Assembly: GCA_965267185.1 (NCBI GenBank)
Contig: OZ253937.1
Location: 62,001 to 126,000 of the forward strand
Direction of reading: 5' to 3'
From: G965267185 sp965267185
GTDB lineage: Bacteria > Pseudomonadota > Alphaproteobacteria > UBA6615
DNA: 64,000 nt
A program made the position numbers and the translations under genes. The notes under the pieces were generated by a model. That model worked only from the letters and a program-made list of their open reading frames with translations, was not told the DNA's origin and did no database searches. Positions 45,928 to 54,932 of the stretch are shown here, piece after piece (positions within the stretch are counted from its first letter, which is position 1; every line of letters begins with the position of its first letter).

Positions 45928-46530
45928 TCAGTCGATTAGGTTCTCGCCGCCGTCGTCGAGCTTTTCGGGGCGCCGCCAATAGGCGTATTGCGGTGTCCAC
46001 TCGGCTTCGCCCATGCCGGCCAGGCCGAGCAAGCTCCACATGGAGCAGTAAAGATCGCCGGGGCCGAACACGCAGGCGTTTTTACGGGTGATGGTGTCGC
46101 CGTCGCGCTCGTAGACCACTGCGCCGGGCATATTGTCCATGCCCTCGATCACGCTCTGCTCTTTGATGTAGTCGCCGCCGCCATGGGAGGCCAGGCGGAA
46201 GCGCCAGCCGCGCGCGTTGGCGAATTGGCGTTGCACCTCCGGCGGATCTTTCGATAGCAGCACGACCGACAGCGCCGATTCCAGGTGCGGCAGGAAGCCG
46301 TTGAAGCCGTCGCCCCATAGGGTGCAGTAGCGGCAGCCCTGGCCCATATTGTGGATCGCCAGCAGCTTCTCGCTCTCGCCGAACAGATCCAGCAGCGAGG
46401 TCTGGCCGTCGAGGGTCTCGAAGCCGTAGTTGCGCACGGGGTCGCCGGAACTGGCCTTGCGCAGCTCGTTGAGCTGCGTCGTAAGCTCGTAGATTTGCCG
46501 CTCAAGATCGGCGATTTCCGTGCCAGCCAT
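45928..46530 (-). CDS. DUF899-type thioredoxin-like protein
   Basis: 200 residues from ATG 46530, preceded by GGAGGACACT; the longer frame to 46644 has no family sequence. LLDLFGESEKLLAIHNMGQGC with CRYC places a CxxC pair at the thioredoxin site, and MPGAVVYERDGD follows. DUF899 proteins are thioredoxin-fold proteins of uncertain substrate. A coiled N-terminal helix precedes the fold. Confidence 0.8.
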   Translation of the reverse strand: MAGTEIADLERQIYELTTQLNELRKASSGDPVRNYGFETLDGQTSLLDLFGESEKLLAIHNMGQGCRYCTLWGDGFNGFLPHLESALSVVLLSKDPPEVQRQFANARGWRFRLASHGGGDYIKEQSVIEGMDNMPGAVVYERDGDTITRKNACVFGPGDLYCSMWSLLGLAGMGEAEWTPQYAYWRRPEKLDDGGENLID

Positions 46531-47032
46531 AGTGTCCTCCGAGGTGTAAAATGTTGCGTGGCGATCCGGTGGGGCCCTAGCGTCACCTTGGGCGCCAAGC
46601 GGCGCACCATAGCATAGGGGTGCTGTTACCCCCCACGCGGCCAAAAATAGTTATCGGCCGCTCCAGCCGCCGGAAAGCCCGTTAGTTCCCCTGGGGAAGA
46701 AAAAGTGCATCAAATTACTGCACGCCATAAACATAGGGAAAACAACCGGAAGAGGCGGTCAAATTCAACCGCAAAGAAGACCGCCTAAATGAATCCTTTG
46801 GATTCAATCACTTGCATACATGGTTCCGATTTGGCGGTCCGATTGGGGTGCCGATTTACGCGTTAAAGTTAACGCGTGGAGACCGCCATCATGTTGATAT
46901 TGCAAAAGAAAGTTTTATGACTCGTAAGGCAAAAAAACATCCTGTTAACCATAAAACGCTCTTGGTTCTAGTCTTCGGAAAGTGATAGTGTACGCCGGTA
47001 GTTGAGCAGGTATTTAACCGTTGGAGCCAAGC
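46531..47032. other. 502-base leader region upstream of the HPr-rel-A cassette
   Basis: No convincing gene. The left 110 bases are the promoter side of the DUF899 gene. From 46753 to 46887 it holds several inverted repeats described separately, and 46888-47032 is AT-rich with no ORF of note, likely the promoter and 5' leader of the small exported peptide gene. Confidence 0.55.
46753..46887 (+). promoter_or_regulatory. cluster of inverted repeats built on GGCGGTC
   Basis: AGGCGGTC (46753-46760) pairs with GACCGCCT (46779-46786); TGAATCC-TTT-GGATTCA forms a hairpin at 46790-46806; GGCGGTC (46833-46839) pairs with GACCGCC (46881-46887); and within that loop a near-perfect palindrome ACGCGTTAA-AG-TTAACGCGT occupies 46858-46877. 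The four GGCGGTC arms are copies of one motif. Could be operator sites for a dimeric regulator or a structured leader RNA. Confidence 0.6.
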
Positions 47033-47338
47033 ATGGCCGATCTGCCGAAACAGGATGTGAATTCGACAGACCGGAATTCGGACGCTACGTCCGGTCCGGT
47101 GGCTGCGCCTGTCGAACAGGCGAACAATCGCCGCCGGCAATTGCTGATGGCGATGAAAGGCGTCGCGATCGCCGGCCCCATCGTGTTGACGCTGGGCAAT
47201 ACGCCGGTACTCGCAGGCCATCGGAACGGTGGTGGTAAGAAGCCGGGCAAGGCATCCTGCTTGTCGGCCAATATCTCCGGCCACGACCACAAAGACGCTT
47301 ACGACTACGCTTGCAGAAAGTATCGGAACTACTACTAG
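47033..47338 (+). CDS. small exported protein, candidate substrate of HPr-rel-A cassette
   Basis: 101 residues. Polar N-terminus (1-31), then RRRQLLMAMKG and a hydrophobic segment (VAIAGPIVLTLGNTPVLA), a Tat/Sec-like signal, leaving about 40 residues with two cysteines (KASCLSANIS and DYACRKYRNYY) and a His/Asp-rich middle. It lies 48 bases before the PqqD-like gene with no other ORF between, so it is the best candidate for the peptide the PqqD/kinase pair acts on. No homologue recognised. Confidence 0.6.
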   Translation: MADLPKQDVNSTDRNSDATSGPVAAPVEQANNRRRQLLMAMKGVAIAGPIVLTLGNTPVLAGHRNGGGKKPGKASCLSANISGHDHKDAYDYACRKYRNYY

Positions 47339-47386
47339 TCACGGGCGCAGTTGCGCGTTAACGGCGCACTATCCTAAAAGCGTTCG

Positions 47387-47695
47387 GTGGCAGAGCTAGA
47401 AACCGAACTCACGAAAATCTGGCGGCTTAGAGACAACGTCAATCTGTTGTGGCGGCGCCTCGGCGACGATTATGTTGTGTTCAACGAGGCATCGGGACAA
47501 ACCCATGTGCCGCACGAGCTGTCGGAATGGGTGCTGCGCGAGATCGAGAATAAACCTGAGACCATGGGGGCGTTGGTGGCCCGGCTGTGCGAAGCAGCCG
47601 ACTATGAAGAAGATCATGCAGTATTCAGGGTGCGTGAAGTGTTGAGTGAATTGAGCGATCTCGGGCTTATTGAGCCGGATCGTACGGTCGATTGA
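47387..47695 (+). CDS. PqqD-family peptide chaperone, HPr-rel-A system
   Basis: 102 residues from GTG 47387. PqqD fold: NLLWRRLGDDYVVFNEASGQTHVPHELSEWVLREI and a helical end. PqqD-like proteins bind leader peptides of ribosomally made peptides and pass them to modifying enzymes. Overlaps the kinase start by three bases (TTGA), making the two a coupled pair. Family known from computational exosortase surveys as HPr-rel-A PqqD. Confidence 0.82.
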   Translation: MAELETELTKIWRLRDNVNLLWRRLGDDYVVFNEASGQTHVPHELSEWVLREIENKPETMGALVARLCEAADYEEDHAVFRVREVLSELSDLGLIEPDRTVD

Positions 47696-48591
47696 AAGTC
47701 GGTGATTTAAGCCTCGACGCGTTTTCGGCGGCGCTTGCTGGCGCGGGCGTCACGGTTCGCTGCGGCCCGTTCGTCTACCGCATCACGTCGGGACTAAAAG
47801 AACTCTCGGCGCCGATCCACCTGCTCTACGAGGAATTCCCCGTCGTTGACGACTTGCTCGTGGACTACCATGTGCATGTCCGGCGGTCGACGGGGCTTTA
47901 CCGGAGGCTACGCTCCCAAATTGCCTTCACGCTCGACCGCGAGGAGGCGTTCTATCCGTTCCCGGGAAATTTGGCACTACCGCTGTTCGAATGGGGCATG
48001 AACTGGTGTGTGTACAGCAATGCCCATCAGTATGTGATGGTTCACGCGGCGGTGGTGCAGAAAGACGGCAAGACCTGCATGCTGCCGGGTATGTCAGGCG
48101 CTGGCAAAAGCACGTTGTGCGCCGCTTTGGTGTCGCGCGGCTGGCGGCTGCTGTCCGATGAGTTGGCGATTTGGCGGCCCAAGGAGAAGCTGCTCCTGCC
48201 GATCTCGCGGCCGATTTCACTCAAGAACGAATCCATCGAGATCATCAAGGCGTTCGCACCCGATCAAACCTTCGGTCCCTATTTCGGCAAGACCGCGAAG
48301 GGACCTTTGGCCCATATGAAGCCGCCGTCGGAGAGCGTTCGGATGATGGATGAGGTCGCGACAGCGACCCATATCGTCTATCCCGAATATAAGGCCGGGT
48401 CAGAGCCGGAACTCGATCCTGTCGGAAAACGCGATGCGTTCGTGCATCTTTCGGACTACGCGTTGAATTATCCGGTGCATGGGCGCGACGGCTTCGACAG
48501 CCTGGTCGATGTGGTCAATAGCTGCACGTGCCTCGAATTCCGGTACTCTTCGCTCGATGACGCCATACGGACCTTCGATGAACTCCCCTGA
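47692..48591 (+). CDS. HprK-related kinase A
   Basis: 299 residues from TTG 47692, which overlaps the PqqD stop. P-loop GMSGAGKS at about 133-140 matches HPr kinase/phosphorylase, with SDELAIW further on. Related kinases in lasso-peptide clusters phosphorylate a Ser of the precursor. The N-terminal 110 residues differ from HprK and may bind the PqqD or peptide. Target unknown; the small exported protein is the nearest candidate. Confidence 0.8.
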   Translation: MKVGDLSLDAFSAALAGAGVTVRCGPFVYRITSGLKELSAPIHLLYEEFPVVDDLLVDYHVHVRRSTGLYRRLRSQIAFTLDREEAFYPFPGNLALPLFEWGMNWCVYSNAHQYVMVHAAVVQKDGKTCMLPGMSGAGKSTLCAALVSRGWRLLSDELAIWRPKEKLLLPISRPISLKNESIEIIKAFAPDQTFGPYFGKTAKGPLAHMKPPSESVRMMDEVATATHIVYPEYKAGSEPELDPVGKRDAFVHLSDYALNYPVHGRDGFDSLVDVVNSCTCLEFRYSSLDDAIRTFDELP

Positions 48592-49741
48592 GGCACAGAG
48601 CGACATGATCGCCGCGGGTCCTCTGGCAGCAGCACGCCCGCTGCTGACGGCGCTCAAGACACCTCTCGTCCTGCCCGATTTTTCGTTGGAAGACTGGAGC
48701 CTGCTCATCCGCCAGGCCCGCCGCACCCGGCTGCTATCGCGGGTCGCGGCGCAGGCGGAAAGAAACGGAATTATCGAACGCCTGCCCGGCAAAGTCGTCG
48801 ATACGCTGCAAGCGGCTGCCTATGAAGCGAGTAACAATTGGCGGATCGTCGAATGGGAAATTAGCTGTATCGAACGCGCGCTTGCCGATGTGGATACGCC
48901 GGTCGTTTTATTGAAGGGGGCGGCCTATGTAGCGGCGCGGCTGCCGGCGGCGGAAGGGCGCCTTGCCGGTGATATCGATATCATGGTGCCGGAGCCCAAG
49001 CTCGATGAGGTCGAGGCCGCGCTCATTGCGCACGGTTGGAAGCACTTGGAATACACCGACTATGACCAGCGCTACTACCGGAAATACAGTCACGAATTGC
49101 CGCCGCTGCAACACGAGCAGCGCGGCACGGTGATCGATGTGCATCATACGATTCTGCCGCGGACCAGCCGTCTTAGTCCCGATGTCGGCCGGCTTTGGCA
49201 GCAAACGGTCGATCTCGACACGTCGAGCATGAAGGTGCTGGGACACCAGGATATGGTGTTGCACAGCGCCGCCCACTTGTTTCAGGACGGCGAAATCTCG
49301 TTCGCCATCCGCGATCTGGTCGACATCGTGGACCTGCTCAACCATTTCGGACAAGAGCGGGTGTTTTGGGATGGCCTGGTCGCCCGTGCTTACGAGCATC
49401 AACTTCAGCGGCCACTCTATTATGCACTGCGCTACGGACGCATGCTGCTCGATCTCGACGTGCCCGAGGCGGTCGACCGGTCGATTTCCGCCGCCGCGCC
49501 GGCCAAGCCGATCGTCGATCTGATGGACCGCATCATGCCCAGCGCCTTGCTGCCTGACGACCCCGACAGTCCGAGCGCGAGCCGGGCCCATGCTGCGTCG
49601 CTGCTCTATCTGCGCTCCCACTGGCTGCGCATGCCCCCGCTGTTGCTCGCCGGCCATCTTACCCGGAAGGCCCTGATGCAACTCTGGGCGATGGTCTTGC
49701 AGTGGCGCGAGGAAAAAGAGCGCGAAAAAGAAGCGGCCTAG
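48578..49741 (+). CDS. nucleotidyltransferase-fold protein of HPr-rel-A system
   Basis: 387 residues. The polymerase-beta-like site reads LKGAAYVA...GRLAGDIDIMVPE (GDIDIM as metal ligands) with VIDVHHTILPRTSR further on, the family found with PqqD and HprK-like kinases. ATG 48578 overlaps the kinase stop by 14 bases; a second ATG at 48605 is also plausible. Probably adds a nucleotide or phosphate-linked group to a peptide or sugar; target unknown. Confidence 0.75.
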   Translation: MNSPEAQSDMIAAGPLAAARPLLTALKTPLVLPDFSLEDWSLLIRQARRTRLLSRVAAQAERNGIIERLPGKVVDTLQAAAYEASNNWRIVEWEISCIERALADVDTPVVLLKGAAYVAARLPAAEGRLAGDIDIMVPEPKLDEVEAALIAHGWKHLEYTDYDQRYYRKYSHELPPLQHEQRGTVIDVHHTILPRTSRLSPDVGRLWQQTVDLDTSSMKVLGHQDMVLHSAAHLFQDGEISFAIRDLVDIVDLLNHFGQERVFWDGLVARAYEHQLQRPLYYALRYGRMLLDLDVPEAVDRSISAAAPAKPIVDLMDRIMPSALLPDDPDSPSASRAHAASLLYLRSHWLRMPPLLLAGHLTRKALMQLWAMVLQWREEKEREKEAA

Positions 49742-49753
49742 AGCGGTGGTGCG

Positions 49754-50752
49754 TTATTGCTTGAGCCGCTCGAATAGCCGCTGGGGCGTCGTCGGCTGGC
49801 CCGACAACTCATTCATGAAATAGTCGAGCGTGCGCTCGATCGTGTTGAGGAAGCTCTTCAACTCGGCTTGGTCGCGTACATAGGGTGTATGACCCGGTGC
49901 GAGAGACGGGCTGTGATAAGCCATCGAGAACACCCGCTCACCCTGCGCGAGCAGGCGGTCGAGTAAGCGGCGGTGGGCGGCGTGATCGACATCTTCGGGA
50001 GTCAGGCGCACTCGCTCGAGAAGACCGGAGCGCGCGGCGACGCCAGGCAGGTGCAGTTTCATACCCAGATCGCCCGAAAGCGTCGGGTATAGACCGGGGC
50101 CGGAACTCGACAGAGCGCCGGTAAAGCCGCAGGTCAACGGAATTTCCAACAGCTTGCGGTTGGCGCCGAACCAGTAGGGGGCGTTGCCGAAGCCGCGGAA
50201 GTCCGGGCCACCGTCGCCGGTAAATGACGAGTGGGCGACCACGCTGACATCGACGTCGTAACCCAGGCTTTCAAGAATCGCGGCGGTGTTGGGGCCGACC
50301 CCGTATCGCCCGGCCTTGTAGACCGTCGGCCGCACGCCGAGATTGCTCTCGATAGTTTCGGTCAAGACTTCGAGCTTTTGCCGCTCCAAGTCGGCGGGCA
50401 GATTGCCGGGATAGGAATTGAACGGCGTGACTTCTTCATCGTGGGGCGGGCTCACCCAGGGGTGAAGGTGGGTGCCGACTTCGCACACGCCGTCGGACAA
50501 TAATTCACTGAGCACACGGATGCTGCTATCGGTCGATGCCACCGGATGATCGATCACGTAGGTTGGCACGACGTCGAACTTGGCAAACACCTCCTGCGCG
50601 GCGAACTGCCCTGCCATTGAAGAGACGCCCCGGTTCTCGCGTGCGAGGGGTTGGTGCCAGTCGAATTCCTCTTCCGTATCGATGATCACCATCAAAAGCG
50701 GCGGCGTATCGGGCGGGATCTCGGCGGGCTGTATGCTGTGCCGGTCAAGCAT
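49754..50752 (-). CDS. polysaccharide-deacetylase-like protein (WalW-type)
   Basis: 332 residues. Metal site DTEEEFDW and HLHPWVSPP (His ligands) of the NodB fold, with AGRYGVGPN later. Similar proteins occur in exopolysaccharide clusters. No signal peptide, so it may act on lipid-linked sugar in the cytoplasm. Last of three minus-strand genes after the ligase and decarboxylase. Confidence 0.8.
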   Translation of the reverse strand: MLDRHSIQPAEIPPDTPPLLMVIIDTEEEFDWHQPLARENRGVSSMAGQFAAQEVFAKFDVVPTYVIDHPVASTDSSIRVLSELLSDGVCEVGTHLHPWVSPPHDEEVTPFNSYPGNLPADLERQKLEVLTETIESNLGVRPTVYKAGRYGVGPNTAAILESLGYDVDVSVVAHSSFTGDGGPDFRGFGNAPYWFGANRKLLEIPLTCGFTGALSSSGPGLYPTLSGDLGMKLHLPGVAARSGLLERVRLTPEDVDHAAHRRLLDRLLAQGERVFSMAYHSPSLAPGHTPYVRDQAELKSFLNTIERTLDYFMNELSGQPTTPQRLFERLKQ

Positions 50753-50787
50753 GGTTTAGGGGGTATCGGCCGCTTTCAGGGGCGGCG

Positions 50788-52026
50788 TCAAACCAACACT
50801 TCCACCGGCGGGGGATGGCCGAGAAAGTCCGCCGGGCTGGCGGACGCGGCGTAGGCACCCGATTGGAAGATCACCACCAAATCACCCTCTTGGGCTTCCG
50901 GCAGCTCGATCTTATCGGCCAATAGATCGAGCGGGGTGCACAAGCAGCCGACAACCGAGGAAGTCTCAACTGCGGGTTGATCCATGCGGGTGCCGACCGT
51001 GACTGGAAAATTACGCCGGATGGTTTGGCCGAAATTACCGGTCGCCGCCAAATGATGGTGAAGACCGCCATCGGTGACCAGGAAAACCTGGTCGCGCGAA
51101 ATCTTCCGGTCGATCACCCGGCAAACATAGATGCCGGCTTCGCCGACCAGGAACCGGCCGAGTTCCAGATGAACCCGCGCGTCCGCCAAATTGGCTTCGA
51201 TGCGCGGCATTAGCTCAGCCAGGCCGTCGCCAACGGCGGCGAGATCGAGCGGATTGTCGTTCGGGAAATAGGGAATACCGAAGCCGCCACCCATATTGAG
51301 CTTGGTCACCGGCGACGGCGCATGCTCGGATAGCGAGACCGCAAGATCGACGATTTGGCTTTGGGTTTCGCAAATCGCTGCGGCATCGAGATTCTGTGAC
51401 CCGGCGAAGATATGAAACCCTTGGAATTCGAAGCCGAGCTTGCCGCATCGTTTGAGAACGGCGGGCACCGTTTCGGAATCGATGCCGAACTGCTTGGCGC
51501 CGCCGCCCATGCGCATGCCCGAGGCGCGCAAGTCGAAATCGGGGTTGATGCGCAGGCAAACCCGCGGCGTGAGGCCTAGCGCATCGCCAACTTGCGCCAG
51601 CCGTTCGAGCTCCTTGGGCGATTCCACATTGAGGGTAACCCCTGCGGCGACGGCTTGCCGTAACTCCTCGTTGCGTTTTGCCGGACCCGCGAAGCTTACC
51701 CGGTCCGCCGGCATCGGGGTATCGAGTACGGTTTTGAGTTCGCCCGCCGAGGCCACGTCGAACCCGTCGACCAGCCCCGCCAAGTGCTGCACGACAGCGG
51801 GCATCGGGTTGGCCTTCACGGCATAGCTCACATCGATGCCGTCGGGCAGCACGTGTTTGAGGTCCTTCACTCTCTTTGCAATGAGCGAGCGGTCGTAGGC
51901 AAAGAACGGTGTGGAGCCGACTCGCGCGGCAAGCTGCTCCAGGGGTAGGCCGCCGACCGCGATCGAGCCGCCGGCAATCTCAAAGGCCGATTCAGGACCG
52001 GCCTTATTCTCGGTTTTCTTACTCAT
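50788..52026 (-). CDS. PLP-dependent decarboxylase, exosortase-A-associated type
   Basis: 412 residues, fold III (DapDC/ODC-like). PLP Lys71 in SYAVKANP, GGGFGIPYF, EPGRFLV-like GRFLVGEAGIYV and CGSCLCTPLDLLA-like C-terminus. Members of this group lie next to the AMP-ligase and ACP in XrtA clusters; the substrate is probably an amino acid loaded on the ACP, which is inference. Start overlaps the ligase stop (ATGA). Confidence 0.88.
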   Translation of the reverse strand: MSKKTENKAGPESAFEIAGGSIAVGGLPLEQLAARVGSTPFFAYDRSLIAKRVKDLKHVLPDGIDVSYAVKANPMPAVVQHLAGLVDGFDVASAGELKTVLDTPMPADRVSFAGPAKRNEELRQAVAAGVTLNVESPKELERLAQVGDALGLTPRVCLRINPDFDLRASGMRMGGGAKQFGIDSETVPAVLKRCGKLGFEFQGFHIFAGSQNLDAAAICETQSQIVDLAVSLSEHAPSPVTKLNMGGGFGIPYFPNDNPLDLAAVGDGLAELMPRIEANLADARVHLELGRFLVGEAGIYVCRVIDRKISRDQVFLVTDGGLHHHLAATGNFGQTIRRNFPVTVGTRMDQPAVETSSVVGCLCTPLDLLADKIELPEAQEGDLVVIFQSGAYAASASPADFLGHPPPVEVLV

Positions 52027-53603
52027 GCCTCGTCTCCAGAAAAGAGACCTGCGAGCTCTTCGGCGATCATATTTCGTTCCAGCTTTCCGTTCGCGTTGCG
52101 CGGCAGAGCATCGCGCTCGACAATGCGTTGCGGGATCATGAAAGTGGGCATCTCCTGGCGGTACCGCGCCAACAGCGCATCCGGGTCCAAGCTTTCACCC
52201 GCCGGGGGGGTTACCACCACGACGATCGCTTGTCCGAGAGCGGGATGGGCAATTCCCAAAGCAATCGCCTCTCCGATCAAGCCCGATGCGTAGGCAACTT
52301 CCTCGATCTCCGTTGGGCTGACCCGGTAGCCCGACGTCTTGATCATATCGTCGCCGCGCCCGACGAAGTATAGAAAACCGTCTTCGTCTTTGCGCACATT
52401 GTCGCCTGACCATACCGCGATTTCGGCATCGGGACCCGAGGCGCCGGGCCGGGACCGGAACCGCTGCGCCGTCCGTTCCGGATCGTTCCAATAGCCCAGC
52501 GCGACCAAGGGGCCACAGTGCACCAGCTCGCCCACCTCACCAGGATCGCACAGGCTGCCATCGGCACGCGCCACCAGGATCTCTGCATTGGGGATCGCTT
52601 TGCCCATCGAATCGATCCGCCGGTCGACCTCGGCCGGGTCCAGATAGGTGGAGCGGAACGCCTCGGTCAAACCGTACATCAGGAACGGTTGGGCGTTGGA
52701 AAAGATCGCGCGCAGACGGTCCAGGGTCGCCCGCGGCATGTGACCGCCGGTGTTGGCGAAGTAGCGAACGCTTTCGCTAGCCTCTTGTGACCATTCTTGC
52801 TGGGTGAGTTGAATCCAAAGCGGCGGCACGCCGGTAATGCCGGTGATCTTCTCTGCCGCGCAGATGCGGGGCACGTCCTGGGCCAGCAGATAGTTCATCA
52901 GGACACAACACGCGCCGGCGGAGAACGCCGTGGTGAGCTGGCTCAAACCCGCGTCGAAGCTCAGCGGCAAAACCGACAGCAGACGATCGTCCGGATGATT
53001 GTCCAGATAGCTGGCGACGCTGGCGGCGCCGATGCTGAGGTTCTGGTGCGAGACCATCACGCCTTTTGGCGATCCCGTGGAACCCGACGTGTAGAGGATC
53101 GCCGCGACGTCGCTGGGGTCGTGCTGAGGGATATCCCGGCTGCCGGTTTCGGCGGCGAGTTCGTCCCAGGGCATGATCGCGTACGACGCTGGTGCCTCAA
53201 CGGCCGTGCCCACCAGGGCGACATAATCGAGGTCGGGGCAATTCTTCAGCTCCTCCTCCAAGCTGCCGAGGCGCATTGCCGACGTCACCAGCATGCGTAC
53301 GTTGCAGTCGCGCAGGATGTAGCCGACCTGCCGGGGCTTTAGCAGCGGATTGACCGGCACGAAAACCGCGCCCGCAGCAGCCGTCGCGAACAGCGCGGTG
53401 ACAGTCTCGAAATTTTTCTCCAGATAGACCGCCACGCGGTCGCCGGGCTCCACGCCAAGCTGCTTTAAGCCGCCTTGTGTCCGGCCGATCGCCTGGGCGA
53501 ATTCACCATAGCTTAAGCTATTTCCTTCAAAGCGAAGGGCGGGCGCGCCGGGATCACGGCCGGCGGCGTCGAGCGGTAAATTTGCGACATTTCCGTCAGT
53601 CAT
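52023..53603 (-). CDS. AMP-forming acyl-CoA/ACP ligase, exosortase-A-associated type
   Basis: 526 residues from ATG 53603; a longer frame to 53675 adds 24 residues without family sequence. LYTSGSTGSPKGVMVSH (ATP loop), DNVRKDEDGFLYFVGRGDDMIKTSGYRV (hinge) and NGKLER near the end. Likely activates an acid and loads it on the ACP encoded divergently next door. Head of the minus-strand run ligase, decarboxylase, deacetylase. Confidence 0.87.
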   Translation of the reverse strand: MTDGNVANLPLDAAGRDPGAPALRFEGNSLSYGEFAQAIGRTQGGLKQLGVEPGDRVAVYLEKNFETVTALFATAAAGAVFVPVNPLLKPRQVGYILRDCNVRMLVTSAMRLGSLEEELKNCPDLDYVALVGTAVEAPASYAIMPWDELAAETGSRDIPQHDPSDVAAILYTSGSTGSPKGVMVSHQNLSIGAASVASYLDNHPDDRLLSVLPLSFDAGLSQLTTAFSAGACCVLMNYLLAQDVPRICAAEKITGITGVPPLWIQLTQQEWSQEASESVRYFANTGGHMPRATLDRLRAIFSNAQPFLMYGLTEAFRSTYLDPAEVDRRIDSMGKAIPNAEILVARADGSLCDPGEVGELVHCGPLVALGYWNDPERTAQRFRSRPGASGPDAEIAVWSGDNVRKDEDGFLYFVGRGDDMIKTSGYRVSPTEIEEVAYASGLIGEAIALGIAHPALGQAIVVVVTPPAGESLDPDALLARYRQEMPTFMIPQRIVERDALPRNANGKLERNMIAEELAGLFSGDEA

Positions 53604-53842
53604 ATGGATCGAACCGGCATGGACGAATTTCAACCCCGCCGGTGGGCGACCCAGGACCGGGAGGAAGTTGATCAATCAAAGCATTAAAACCGCAAATGTC
53701 TTTGGAATAGTTAATATTTTTCTATTATCACAATTATGGCTAGACACGATACCGCGTTGGCGGGCATGAATGATCGCGCGTGAGCTTGAGCGGCGCGCGA
53801 GCCCCCGGCGCCCTCAATTTGGACCTTAGGAGATCTGTTTCG

Positions 53843-54094
53843 ATGGCCACGACCGACGAAGTCATATCGATTCTGGGGGAAGTTCTGCAGCTCGGAAACC
53901 GCACCGCGGCGCTGGACGCGCAAACGCCCCTCCTGGGATCGCTGCCGGAACTCGATTCCATGGCCGTTGCGACCGTTCTCGCCGGTGTCGAAGACCGCTT
54001 CGGCATTTATATCGAAGACGACGAGATTAGCGCCGACGTTTTTCGCACGGTCGGCACTCTGGCGGAATTCGTGGACGGCAAGCTCGCCGCCTAG
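53843..54094 (+). CDS. acyl carrier protein, exosortase-A-associated
   Basis: 83 residues from ATG 53843 after GGAG. Phosphopantetheine site Ser39 in ELDSMAVATVLAGVEDRF; four-helix ACP pattern. Divergent from the AMP ligase, its probable loader. Four bases separate its stop from the hydrolase-2 start. Confidence 0.88.
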   Translation: MATTDEVISILGEVLQLGNRTAALDAQTPLLGSLPELDSMAVATVLAGVEDRFGIYIEDDEISADVFRTVGTLAEFVDGKLAA

Positions 54095-54098
54095 GCCG

Positions 54099-54932
54099 AT
54101 GGGTGTCACGCCCTGCACGCTGGAGGGACCGAAGGGCTCCCTTTTTGCCATCCATGTAACGCCGGAAACCACTGCCGCGAACCGTGGCGAGGCGGTGTTG
54201 TATCTGCCGTCCTTCGCCGAGGAGATGAACCGGTCGCGCCGCATGGCCGCTCTGTCGGCACGCGAACTGGCGGCGCGGGGAATCGCTACTCTGATTCTCG
54301 ACCCGTTCGGCACCGGCGACAGCGCCGGCAACTTCGAGGACGCAAGCTGGCAAACATGGTGCGGCGACACCGAATCAGCGTGCGTCTGGTTGACCGACCG
54401 GGGCTATGAACGGATTTCACTCCTCGGGTTGCGTCTGGGTGCCTGTTTGGCCTTGCAGGCGGCTGCCGCGCCGAATGTGAAGGCCAAGATTTCGAAAGCC
54501 ATACTCTGGCAGCCGGTCCTGAAAGGCAGCACCTTTCTCAGCCAGTTTTTGCGCATCCGCGTCGCGGCGGGGCTGGGTAATGCCGATACGGTTGATAAGG
54601 AAACAGTCAAGGACTTGCGTGCCCAGCTTAACGAGGGCCACGCATTGGAGGTCGCCGGGTATCGGTTGACCAGCGAGTTAGCGGCGGCGGTTGATTGTCT
54701 CGATTTTGCTGAGTTGGCGCTCGCCGCCGGTTTACCGTTGACGTGGTGCGAGTTGGGCGCCGGGCCAGAGCCGAGTCCCGCTTCGCAGAATGTGATCGAA
54801 CGGCTGCGCGCTGGTGGTATTGAGGTCGACTGTCGGGTGGTGCCGGGCGAGCCCTACTGGTCAATTGAGGAAACCACGCTGGCTCCGGCGTTATGGCAGG
54901 AAACCGTGGCCGTCTTGGCGGGGGCGGGATGA
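54099..54932 (+). CDS. alpha/beta hydrolase 2, exosortase-A-associated type
   Basis: 277 residues. HVTPETTAANRGEAVLYLPSFAEEMNRSRRM opening, LDPFGTGDSAGNF and LGLRLGACLALQAA, where the usual nucleophile Ser is replaced (LRLGA), as in this XrtA-associated family. A true esterase activity is therefore doubtful; it may be a transferase or binding protein. Overlaps the next hydrolase (ATGA). Confidence 0.78.
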   Translation: MGVTPCTLEGPKGSLFAIHVTPETTAANRGEAVLYLPSFAEEMNRSRRMAALSARELAARGIATLILDPFGTGDSAGNFEDASWQTWCGDTESACVWLTDRGYERISLLGLRLGACLALQAAAAPNVKAKISKAILWQPVLKGSTFLSQFLRIRVAAGLGNADTVDKETVKDLRAQLNEGHALEVAGYRLTSELAAAVDCLDFAELALAAGLPLTWCELGAGPEPSPASQNVIERLRAGGIEVDCRVVPGEPYWSIEETTLAPALWQETVAVLAGAG

